Positions 1 to 9,707 of a stretch of 64,000 bases of DNA are shown here, in pieces. Below the pieces are notes generated by a model. It did no database searches, was not told where the DNA came from, and saw only the letters and a program-made list of their open reading frames with translations. A program made the position numbers and the translations under genes. This stretch comes from Diphasiastrum complanatum. Its lineage: Eukaryota; Streptophyta; Lycopodiopsida; Lycopodiales; Lycopodiaceae. How positions within the stretch are numbered: position 1 is the first letter of the stretch; every line of letters starts with the position of its first letter. Where the stretch lies: contig CM055101.1 in the NCBI GenBank assembly GCA_029204225.1, positions 3,940,633 to 4,004,632 of the forward strand, in the 5' to 3' direction.

Positions 1-1961
1 TCCCTCCTTATTTGTGTTTGAAGTAGGACTGAATAGAGTAGATTGTAGAAAAAACACCAGAAAAATACAAGAACCAAAAGGATGTTGTTGCCATTAGGAT
101 GCAATGATCGGGCAATCACAATTTGGGATCGAGTGGAAAGGGGGGTTCTATGCAAGCATGATAATTTACTTTAAACTCTAATTTTTTTGTTTCAGAAACT
201 GAGTTTGATCATTCATGTTGTTGTATTTTCCAATGACATATTAGCCCTAAATTGTATGTGGTAAATGACGGACGATGGACAGCTTCTCACTAAAGAGTCG
301 TATAGCACATTAGTGGATAAGTTGACCAGTGATGAATACCCCACAAAAGTAAGTTGTTTTTCAATATAATATAAGCTTATCAATTATTTACAGCAAATAC
401 AAAAAAACAGATTTTATTTAACCCTAACTCTTGTTTGTTCATTCGTTTGTGTTAATGTTGAAGCTCTAGATGACATTCCAGATGATCAATCTAGCAAAAA
501 ATACACTAGAATTAGATTACATTAGATGTAGTATATATAATTAAATTAGGTTAGAAAAACTACAATAGTGGTACATTCATCATCGACATGAGTACTATGA
601 TTAAAAATTTCCATGCTTTTCGATGTGAAAAGTATTTTGGAATGCTCAAATTCAACACGTATGTGTTATGTACTTTTATTATTTGCTATGGATGCAAAAT
701 GTTAAAAAATTCAAGCCAAGAAAGCATAACATTGTTTACAATGAATGCATAACTTAGTTATCAGTTTCCAAGAATGCATAATCATAATTCGAGAATGTTA
801 AATGTAATTTGCTAAGAACATCAAGAACACATAATGTGGAAATTTAATTTCATGAAGAGTGTTCCTTAATAATTTCATTTGTAGTAATGCTTTATATCCT
901 TACTACATAGAAAGTAGGACTAATAATAAACAAGATTGTTGTTGTTTCATTTATTTTGTCGATGATGGATTTAAGTACTTAATCTCTAATGGTCAAGAAA
1001 TAAAAAATGCATAATGCAATTACAATGTATCTGTTTGGAAACATACTACGGCTAATCTTATGAAGCCAAATCACGAAATTATTTATAAAGTATATTTCTA
1101 TGTCTATAAACTACTCAAATCAATTTTGCTTGGAACACACTCTTTTCTAACCTATATCTAAGAGTTTTTGAGTATTAGTTCTTGTTTTCAATGGATGACA
1201 CATCTAAGTGAGCCACATGAGAAGTATCCAAAAACAAAAATCATTATAGTGTCACCGGTTCTCAATAAAGCAAAACAAAACAGAGAACGTAAAGCATCCA
1301 AAGGACTTCAAAAATTGTAGATCACTCAATCAACTGATTTAGAAAAATCAACCCTTTGAAACATCAGATATTTTTTTTCCCTCAAATGTATAGACAAGTT
1401 GCTAGCGTGGACATTCAACTTTTTTATGACGAGAAGACAAATGAATCTCAACACCTAAATCGGAATTTCATTCTCGTAGAATTCTGCAAACCTAATCATT
1501 TGTTTGATTATCCAGATGAACGGTCCTGTACGCAAGGCGTAAACCCAATCATAGTGGACTAATATCTGCCAAACAAGTACAGCTGAGATGTTTCAAACTG
1601 TAAGACAGGCCTTGTGTCTAATTATATGCCAGGTTGAACTATGTACAGAGCCAGATGAAAAGTTAGAACAGCATTCACAGTAAAATATTCTAGAAATAAG
1701 AATTGTGAATGTGTAGAGTATGTACTAAGCAGGCTGTAGCGTTTACTTCATACGCGAACAGTGATGTTAACGTTGATTGAACGGGGCTTTCTTATTTTTA
1801 CCATTTGCTATCTCAAAATTTAAACATTGAATATGGAAAGGTACAATATCTACCTAAATCACGCTGACGTTAGAAAGAACAACAGCTGTAAAGTTTAACT
1901 GTGCAAAATAATATCATCAAATGGATAATTACCTTTGAATCGTCAACAATCGACTCGTGTA
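1..1961. other. AT-rich intergenic DNA, no gene recognised
   Basis: About 2 kb of AT-rich sequence with no conserved protein motif in any frame. The only notable open frame (1356-1562, plus, 68 codons) has no recognisable domain and no supporting context, so it is not called. The stretch probably includes the 3' flank and polyadenylation region of the minus-strand gene that ends at 1962. Confidence 0.6.
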
Positions 1962-3594
1962 TCAGGTCCAAGGCATAGAAAGTTCCTCGCTACCGTTTTT
2001 GTGCAGCAACCAGACTCCTGTTGGCTTCACAACCCATTCTAGATTCGGATTTCCTTCATGCTTTGAAAGGTAGCAAGAAAAAGATAAGTTTTGAGCTCAT
2101 ATACACAAATATATGTCATCACGAGGTAGGCATTTTTTCCAACCTCCAAAATGGCTGAATTATATAATTTTTTGGGTGCTGCCAAGGGTTAATGAATTCT
2201 TGTTGTTAGTTAGACTCTATTCTATAAACATATTGGAAACAAGAATGACAAGGTAGCAACACACTGCAGACGGAGCATGTCCATTCCTGTATTATGTTTC
2301 TCTGGCCAAAAGTCATTTAGTTGATGTAAATTGCAGGAGCGAATTTGTTATTTCTTTTATGCTAGATCCATGTCCAGTGTGATGAGAATTTAAAAGGAAG
2401 GACGGACCATTAGCTTGCATATTGCACGTACTGTAACATTCGCAAGACAGGCTGATCTAACTAAAAAGACGTCCTAGGGATGAGCAATACCTGACTTCTG
2501 GGTGGAATGACACCACAGCAGCGGAATGGAAAAAGGGAGCGGAGCCCACACTTGTAATTAAACGCATAGACTGAATGCTGGGATTACAATCTGAAATCAC
2601 GAAGTTCATCGCCAGTTGCGATTCAAATGGGAAAGATACAAGGATCCTCCAACAAGGGAGGCAGCTTAAAAGGCATAAGTGAGAAGCTGACAGCAAGACA
2701 GGCAGAAGTCCTCAGCTGTGCATCGTCAGTTCAGGAGCACGAGTGTCCTGTGAGCAGCGAGCAATGACTCTGCCAACAGAGGTTCAAAGGCAGTTGCGGG
2801 GCAAAAAAGAGGGATTGCACACTCATTTTAGGTTTTTGGCATGATTAGCCCAGTTATGTTTCTCCGTGCTACTCAATTGGAATGTGTGAAAGTTATACAA
2901 ATAACAACAGAATGTTCAAGGTACGTGTGTGCTCATTAGACATAAAAAAGGGTCCTGCAGTTTTTAAACACCAATTCTTTGTTAACCTAAATTTTGTCGT
3001 TGCTTATATAATTACATATTAAGCAGAGTGACTCAAGCATTCAATGATAGTCTCATATATAGGATAATGTGCAATAAACCTTTCTTATCAATATATACTT
3101 TTCCTTCACAGTATGTACCTACGGCAGATATTGGTTATGAACCTTGAGAAAGAAATCGTCCCCATCGTTTTGTAAATTAACATTCCAAAATAACAAGCAG
3201 GAGTCAGACCATGACACGTCACACTATAGCTATGCAACATGATCAATATCAGATAAACTAAACACGAAAGATTGAGAGTCGACAGAAGGTTTCGCCTTAC
3301 TTCCAAGTTCAATTCCCAAGTCCATGTCTGCACGTGGATTTCCTTCAATGTCATGCCCTCCCCACTTGTGAGATCACAGCTATATTCAATGCTTTCATTC
3401 CCATTGAAACTATACGACCAGCTGAGACCATATCGCAACACATGAACGCCCAAATATTTAGTGCCGTCTGAACAACCCGCTGATATGAGATCATCAGAGA
3501 GGTTTGTTACACGAAAGGAAGTAGCTAGAGACGAAGGTAAAAACACCTGAAGTAGAAATAGGCTGGCAAACAAAGAGAATAAGCGAATGATCGC

Positions 3595-3597
<3 letters not shown>
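1962..3597 (-). CDS. Self-incompatibility protein S1 homologue (SPH-like), two exons
   Basis: Small secreted protein, probably of the plant self-incompatibility S1/SPH family (Self-incomp_S1); such proteins are apoplastic and mostly of unknown ligand. Exon 1 is 3597 down to 3301 (99 codons, phase 0). It starts with a hydrophobic signal peptide (about residues 1-25, MAIIRLFSLFASLFLLQVFL) followed by the family-like core FRVTNLSDDL, YLGVHVLRYGLSWSYSFNGN and IEYSCDL. The exon ends at a consensus donor (GAA|gtaagg on the minus strand). I place exon 2 at 2060 down to 1962: acceptor ttcaaag|CAT in the same phase, encoding LEWVVKPTGVWLLHKNGSEE and ending MPWT-stop, which resembles the W-V-x-x-x-G tail of the family. 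Total about 131 aa, normal for the family; the intron is about 1.24 kb. The tail lacks the usual second cysteine pair, so exon 2 is less certain than exon 1. No stops or frameshifts are seen. Confidence 0.7.

Positions 3598-3598
<1 letters not shown>

Positions 3599-3630
<32 letters not shown>
3599..3630. repeat. (GA)16 microsatellite in 5' UTR of SPH-like gene
   Basis: Perfect GA repeat directly before the minus-strand start codon at 3597, so the transcript leader would read as a CT tract. CT-rich leaders are common in plant genes. Confidence 0.85.
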
Positions 3631-3631
<1 letters not shown>

Positions 3632-3652
3632 GGAGCTACCTTCGTCTACTTT

Positions 3653-3659
3653 CTTTATA
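3653..3659 (-). promoter_or_regulatory. TATA box of SPH-like gene
   Basis: The minus strand reads TATAAAG about 56 bp upstream of the start codon at 3597, just beyond the CT leader. Spacing suits a plant TATA box with a short 5' UTR. This supports the chosen start. Confidence 0.5.
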
Positions 3660-3660
3660 C

Positions 3661-4997
3661 AGAGAGTAGTGTGTGACGTAATGGGTTGTAGTTCTGCCCT
3701 AAAAACGACTCTCAGAGGAGAAAATATTTCAAACCGAAAAGCAATGTTGCTATATTCGAAACGAACCTAAGAATAAACTTATGGAATTCCCCCTGAAACC
3801 AGTTCGTTCAAACGCACCGATTTTTAAAACGATTTCGCCCTTGAAACGAGAGTAGCGGGAAAAAGTAGATCAAAATTGAAAACAATTCTTAATTTATATT
3901 TCTTAGTGTTTACTTTGTGTTCTCTTGGATTAATTTAATGATTAAATTATGCAATTCTGATTGCTCCCAGAATTCCTATTGCAATAGTAATTCTTAGGAG
4001 CAATCACAATTGCATTCATCTTTGTGGCTGAGGGCATTATGCATATAAGGCCCATGATACCTTAGCCTAGAAAATCTATTAAAAAGAAATTTTTTTAGAT
4101 TTTCACATAGGATAATGGTCCCTTGTGCTAGTGCACTTAGACCTAGGCTCTAAAAATCAATGTCATCAAAAACAGGTGGTGAATTCCATGTCATGAAAAA
4201 CAACCTCGCCCAACATCCCATTCATGTAGTAATCATTCTAAGTTGTGGACACTACGGAGCATGGACTTATGGATCATTAGTTGATCTGAAGCATGTGCTC
4301 ATCATAACCATGAATTACTCTTCACAATGCATTGCACATCATCAATCTATCATAGCCTATGTATGATTGATAATGTCTTCAGGCTCCAAGCAATAATAAT
4401 GTTACATTTGGCATTATATCAAGAGATGGCAACATGTATGAGAAAATTATCACAACAATTACACTAATATCGTATGTCAACAAGCCTTAGATAAACATGC
4501 ATTCCTTTAAATGATATTAGGGTTTTTGAGCCAATTAAACAATGGAAATTTTAAATTGGCCAGTAGCAAACTTAAATAGTGTCTATGATAGGAAAGAGAT
4601 TCATTATCACCATATGCTAGCTCTTGTGTGCGGAAAAGCTTTGAACAATTATCCAAGTAACCCAACATTGAATTTCGTTCCATTCTTATGGAGTGAAAAC
4701 GTATAGGAATGTAATCGGATGGAACTAGTGAAAAAAGAAACTTGAAAAAGAACAAAAAATGCGGGCAACATGACCCAAAATTTTTTCTACATTTATGGAG
4801 TTTGCCTAGTTGAGAGAGGGCGACCTATTGAGGGAAGTACTTGGTAGCCATAGGCAAATTGTGATTTATGACTTTATTGACCTACACGTATCCAGTGAGT
4901 CTATTCATATGTTATTTTAGCCATTTGGTAAGTTTTTTCCATGTTGTTTTTTCTTTTGTTTCTTTCTACTATCATCATAGAATTATTGTGTCATCTT
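3661..4997. other. Intergenic DNA with a 65-bp palindrome
   Basis: No supportable coding sequence on either strand; the open frames at 4160-4366 and 4507-4755 show no family motif. The one structured item is the inverted repeat at 3950-4014, listed separately. Confidence 0.5.
3950..4014. repeat. 65-bp near-perfect inverted repeat
   Basis: Left arm begins TGCAATTCTGATTGCTCC, right arm ends GGAGCAATCACAATTGCA. The arms are about 31 nt each, nearly contiguous, with only a few mismatches when one is reverse-complemented. It would fold into one long hairpin. It could be a very short MITE relic or a small-RNA hairpin; the sequence alone does not decide. Confidence 0.7.
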
Positions 4998-5250
4998 TGT
5001 AGTATAGAGGTTCATCGCTAGGAGCAGCAACTTCGCCTTCACCTGCATAGCACGAAGAGAGACGGAGAGGAGAGAGAATAGAGAGAGAACGCCTAGGTCG
5101 AGAGAGGCTTTGGGGGCTCAAGCACCTATCCAAAGCTATTCACACCCAACCTAGGAAAGAGAGAGAGAAAGAGAGAGGAAAGAGAGAAGGCCTTGGCTAG
5201 GAAAGGCTTTGGGGGCTCGAGCACCTACCCAAAGCTATTCGGTCCTAACC

Positions 5251-5322
<72 letters not shown>

Positions 5323-5774
5323 AACCAAGAGAGTTTCCTCCTTAGATTGAGAATGTCAAATGAGTACAAATGGTGCCCTTTTATTCTTGGGGAGGCCCTT
5401 GCCCCATTCATCCTATTGGCTATGTGAAGTGGCATGGATTGCAATCTTAGCCCTTCAAAAAAACACAAAAGATCTAGTGGTGCACAAAGAAACACACCCC
5501 ACCTACCACCATTTGACTTTGACTCCACCTTGTAACTTAGAAAACTTAGGTTAACTTAAACTTTGGCCTTTTTCACATTATTTATTTTACATGGCCCAAA
5601 GTCATTAGGATACAACTTAAATGTGCTCATTGGGCTGGGCTTATGCACGTTGCTGGAAGCCAGTGCCTCGCACTTATTGCTCTACTGTACTGTGGCGGAG
5701 CCCACTTGGTCAGGCTTAGTCAACAATAGTGGTGGGACCCACTAATTTGTTATTGTATAGGAAATACCCACGAC
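4998..5774. repeat. LTR-like repeat (TG...CA) with internal duplications
   Basis: Begins TGTAGTATAGAGGTTCATCG and ends ATACCCACGACA. The first 65 bp recur at 21845-21910 as another copy of the start. The last 430 bp are recognisably similar to 8205-8620 (shared blocks such as GTACAAATGGTGCC, GGCCCTTGCC, GTGCTCATTGGGC). Internally a 37-bp block (AGGCTTTGGGGGCTC...AAAGCTATTC) occurs twice, at about 5105-5141 and 5204-5240, followed by a GA microsatellite. TG/CA ends and repetition suggest an LTR, followed on the plus strand by a gag relic. No clear primer-binding site follows, so the family is unassigned. Confidence 0.45.
5251..5316. repeat. GA microsatellite
   Basis: About 65 bp of GA dinucleotides with one interruption, inside the LTR-like repeat. 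The long open frame it produces on the minus strand (a run of Ser-Leu) is an artefact of low complexity. Confidence 0.9.
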
Positions 5775-5979
5775 AAGGTCCTCGGCCCAAAGAAGTGTTG
5801 GTTCCTCAGCACTTGGCTGCAATTGTCGTGAAAGATAGCTGATATTGGCTCGTTTACTACTGGGACATGGATGCTTCAAGAAAAGCGTGGGCTTACGTAA
5901 AACTTGAGACTTTATTGGATGATGGTGAGCAGCAAGAACTTGGACTTGCCAGAGTTTCAATAATACCCATAAGGGTCTA

Positions 5980-6300
5980 AGAGAGGATCAAAATCAAGTG
6001 AAATCTTTGTGAGTTTTTAGATGAACCTAGTATTGAATTCTACAAACTAGTCTATATGGAAGGTGAGAATGGAGTCATTATTGGTACTCCAAAATATCAT
6101 TGATATTGTCCAAGAAGAAGGCAAGACTACTAGCACTTCATTGCATTAAAATAAATGCTAGTAATGATCTCTTGAAGGAGGGAATAGCCTCTTGCATATC
6201 GACCAAAGAAGCATGAGATTCACTAAAAGCAATTTATCAATCCAATAACACTTCTAGAGGTCTCATGATTAGAAACCAAATCTTGCAAAGCACATACCCC
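5980..6300 (+). pseudogene. Ty1/copia gag relic
   Basis: Interrupted plus-strand reading matches the copia gag seen intact elsewhere in this window: segments like LKEGIASCISTKEA, DSLKAIYQSNNTSRG and MIRNQILQSTYP correspond to LLKEVGKCQSASEAWNALKK and TLRRQIFSS of element A. Several in-frame stops are present. It lies about 200 bp after the LTR-like repeat, a position expected for gag, and is cut off at about 6300 where the CACTA relic begins. Confidence 0.6.
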
Positions 6301-6387
6301 CATCTGGGATCTGAATGATCGGGGTGAAAGACCACTTGTAATTGATCAATGTTAACATAAACGTTGACTCGTAATTAGTATCCATAG

Positions 6388-6774
6388 CTATGTTACAATT
6401 GCTTGCGTATTACTATACACAATATACACTTTTTGCAGTACACTGAAAAGTGATTGATTGACAACAAAAGAGCATAGACATCTTGAAGACATAGAAGAAA
6501 TGTACTTTCTTACATTGTTGAGGAAAAACAAATCACTTTGATCTGTCCAAAGCTTAGTAGAGTCAATGGCAAAATAATCACTCTCATTTTTCATGACAAT
6601 TGCATTGGGACCATTGCAAATAACTTTGAACCATTTGACATCAAATATGAAAAAGCTGAACTGTCTAAATCCAACTTTGAGGATGTCATTGATTGTCCCA
6701 CAATAATCAAGTTGAGAAGAGAGTGAATTGGTGTCCGTCGTGCTTGCTGGACTCTCTTGGGTAAAATTTTCCAT
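6388..6774 (-). pseudogene. CACTA Tnp2 transposase, DUF4216 region
   Basis: Contains DYCGTINDILKVGFRQF, FFIFDVKWFKV and DYFAIDSTKLWTDQSDLFFL, matching the DUF4216 pattern near the C-terminus of CACTA transposases. Homologous to 54895-55284 on the plus strand. Separated from the DUF4218 part by about 190 bp, either an intron or decayed sequence. Confidence 0.65.
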
Positions 6775-6962
6775 GACTCCACAATCGTATGTCTATTCTT
6801 GTCAATGCGCTCCGTATGAAAGTGTCGTCCATGCATCCACAATGCATTGTATTTTTTGTACTAAAGAAAATGGAACTAAATGTGTTAGGGATACCACAAA
6901 TATGTACAAAATTTTGCACGTACAAATGTTTTAATTAACATGTGAATGATGATCATCATAGC

Positions 6963-7511
6963 TTACATGTAAATCGCACCCCCTTGGATATTACGCTCTC
7001 TCTCTGTTACTTCATGGTTGTTTGTCGAGGCTTCTCTAAGGACCTCATGTAGCCAATCAAGCGTCATGTCCTTGGGTAGAAGGGCGAGGTTAAGTGGATA
7101 TGGTTGTCTTCTATTCCCTCTCCTGAAAGTAGCTCGAGCAGTTTGTCTACGAGTCGTGGCCTCTTCGTACAGTGAAATCCACTTTTGTGTTTCATGGCTA
7201 TTAAGAATGCAAAACTTATTTACCTTCTCCCTGAAGGACTCACTCATTCTCATGATCGCTCCTTTTCCTTGAGGAACCTCCCCAACAACATGATCATCAT
7301 CCTTCTTATCCCAAAGACGAGGAATAGAAGGATTGCTATGAGCAAGGAACTCTATGATATAAACCATGGACTCTTGCACTAGCCATCCTTCTGCCATGCT
7401 ACCCTCAGGCCTTGCTCTTTGTCTTACGAAGCCTTTCAATGTTTTCATGAATCGTTTCAAGAAAAACATCCAATGGCTATGGATAGTGCCTGAATTAAAA
7501 CAGTGGATCAA
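6963..7511 (-). pseudogene. CACTA Tnp2 transposase, DUF4218 region
   Basis: 182-codon open frame containing HSHWMFFLKRFMKTLKGFVR and ARPEGSMAEGWLVQESMVY, the hallmark of DUF4218, which follows the Tnp2 (Transposase_21) core in plant CACTA transposases. It continues to LPKDMTLDWLHEVLREAS. It lacks the catalytic N-terminal domain, so it cannot act alone. The paralogue at 54398-54727 is more broken, so this copy preserves the longest reading of this region in the window. Confidence 0.7.
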
Positions 7512-7837
7512 TGTTAGTAAGAGAACAAGGGAATTACCACAACAGCAATATTCTAGGATGGACTAAGAATAGGCAATTGATGCAAGTTTATGATGTACCT
7601 GTAATGGCCACCTCATCTACTAAATGTCAAATGAGATGCATTTGAATGGTGAGAATAGATGTGGAAAATTGCTTCTCAATCAAACACGCTGCCTCAATGG
7701 AGCTTTGTCTTGTCGTCTCAATGGATGCCAGTGGTATCTCCTTGGATGAAATGTATCTTCATAAGAAAGAGAAACAATAATGACATACATGTTAATAAGA
7801 TCATCATCTTGAATCACCTGTAGGGTCGAAGATCTTC

Positions 7838-8620
7838 CGTAGTATAGCCCTCCCGCCTGTCAACAAGGGTTAGATCACTGGATAGGTACCTACCTATGCA
7901 TAGATGCTACTTTTAGTTAATTTCCTACTTTCTCCCTTAACTCTACTCCCCACTAACACTACTCTCCTTTAACTCTACTCCTCTACACTAACATTCATCA
8001 TGATTTGGGTGAAGGGAAGGGATAGAAAAGACGAGGTTGAGAAGAGAAGAGAGAAAGAGAGTGAGGGTGGAGGTTAGCTCAAATGCTCATTATGCTTGCT
8101 AATGGAAAAGCATTCACTATGGCAAACAATAAACATGAAATGAAAAACACCATCAAGAGCATTAGCAAGTAGTGAATAGCAAATGAGGATGCTTCTCTTC
8201 CAAAAATGGTAGAGTTTCCTCCTCCTCATTAAGCATCCAAATAGTGTACAAATGGTGCCTTTTTATAAAATGGAGAAGGCCCTTGCCTCTCAATCTTATT
8301 GGCTAATATTCACAATGATCCTATCCATCCATCTTGGACCCAACTTGATCCAAGGGTCCACAAAAAGTACATTAGAAATCACAAGATTCATGTGAGTCCC
8401 AATTTGGACCCAACTCTAAAAAGTGATCTCTAAGTTTTAACATGACATTGGGCCTCTAGTTTTATTTTAATTCCAAGGCCTAAGTCATGTTTATTTTATT
8501 TACAACTTTATTTGCGTGCTCATTGGGCCATGGGCTTATACACGCAGGATGTCATGCCCTCACAACACATTTTATTGGATGATTTTATTTATTTACACTT
8601 TGTTGGGAATACCCCCAACA
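7838..8620. repeat. LTR-like repeat, second copy
   Basis: From about 8205 to 8620 it resembles 5335-5774 block by block and ends in a similar way (TTGGGAATACCCCCAACA). The first third differs, sharing only the GTAGTATAG word. TG...CA ends are plausible but no target duplication pairs it with 4998-5774, so I treat it as a separate, diverged copy. No coding sequence. Confidence 0.4.
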
Positions 8621-8628
8621 GGACCCAC

Positions 8629-8964
8629 TGTTAAAAATTCACAATTCTAGCTTGACTAGTTTTGGTCATATGACTTGTAAATAGTTAGATGGTCATGATG
8701 TGGCTTGTCACACGTGCCAAATAGCATAGGATTCCATTCATAAGGATGTTCTCAAGTAGACCTAAGTGTTAGAACCTTTGGAATAAGTCCAAATTATGCT
8801 TAGATACAAGGGAGAAAAAATAGGAGCTATTTTTGATAAGTTTTGCATTGTTGAGGGATCTCCAAGATTCCAACCCTAACTTGGTAGGGATGAAAGATCC
8901 ACCAAAATTAGCATTAGGGATAGGTTTAGGGCTACTCATACCTGCCCAAAACCATGATGGATCA
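8629..8964 (+). mobile_element. Copia element C: 5' LTR, upstream part
   Basis: Starts TGTTAAAAATTCACAA and is interrupted at 8964 by copia element A. The remainder resumes at 15395 after the duplicated GATCA and ends ...AATGTTTACA at 15740, directly before a primer-binding site. Reassembled length is about 680 bp. The start is chosen from the TG terminus and is less certain than the end. Confidence 0.55.
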
Positions 8965-9619
8965 TGTGAAAAATACAGATCCTAAGTGGATCTAAACTCC
9001 AAGATCATTGGCTTGAATGCTTGCACTCCAAACTACATAAGCTAGGAATTGGCAACACATTCTATGCTACCTAGAATGCAAAGAATTTGATCAAAAAGCA
9101 TTTATCACAAATGGAAACTTCCATAAACATCAAGTGCGGCCCAAAATAGCATTATACAGTCCATAATACATCAGCCTACCACTTTTGGAAAGCACCTAAG
9201 ATCATACACAATAGCTTGAAGACAATACACACAACAATGCTCTCAATGGAGGAAGAAACAATGACAATGATCTATTGATCTCAATGAAGCATACAAAAGG
9301 TTTCTCCAACCTGTTCTCCACGACTTCCCTACTATTTATGGATGAGGAAGATGACTCTCTCTCCTCTCTCTAGAAGGTACTTGACCCTAGATATTCCCTA
9401 TATAGGAAAAATAGCTAAAAATGGCTTATATGACCAAAATACATCAAAATGGTCTCATTTTGAAGGGTATGAAGTTTGACACTTCATCATACTGAAAAAA
9501 TACAGTAAATAAAAACATTGTAACCTGGTTCACACGTGTGAAACTCCAGAACCAAAACTATTTACAATTTTAGCCAATTTAGGCCTCAAACTAGCTAGGA
9601 AATGTTGACAATTTTCACA
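8965..9619 (-). repeat. Element A 3' LTR
   Basis: 655 bp. Contains the 14-bp palindrome TTCACACGTGTGAA (9529-9542), a CTATATAG TATA-like site near 9403-9410, and terminal TG/CA. It differs from the other LTR of A at about 5 sites. Confidence 0.95.
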
Positions 9620-9632
9620 CTCCCTCTTCAAC
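9620..9632 (-). promoter_or_regulatory. Element A polypurine tract
   Basis: The minus strand reads GTTGAAGAGGGAG directly before the 3' LTR. This is the expected plus-strand primer for reverse transcription; the same tract precedes the LTRs at 29199 and 48635. Confidence 0.85.
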
Positions 9633-9707
9633 ATTGGATGCTAGTTTCAACATAGTCTTTGAGCACATTCCAAGATTAGATCTATGCATTAAATATAGGT
9701 CCTTTCC

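Larger units (their letters stand above)
6302..7818 (-). mobile_element. CACTA (En/Spm) transposase fragment
   Basis: Reverse complement of this stretch is clearly homologous, nearly end to end, to 54040-55370 of CACTA element F (for example both contain CATTGAGGCGACAAGACAAA and CACCCCGATC). It carries the DUF4218 and DUF4216 parts of a Tnp2-type transposase but no terminal inverted repeats, so it is an internal fragment. Its edges abut a copia gag relic at 6300 and an LTR-like repeat after about 7838. Confidence 0.75.

Noticed and set aside
5235-5528. Open frame with long Ser-Leu run (minus strand)
   Set aside because: Produced by the GA microsatellite at 5251-5316; no conserved sequence outside it.
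4998-8620. 4998-5774 and 7838-8620 as the LTR pair of one element
   Set aside because: The two differ too much, their first third does not match, and the outer flanks show no target duplication.
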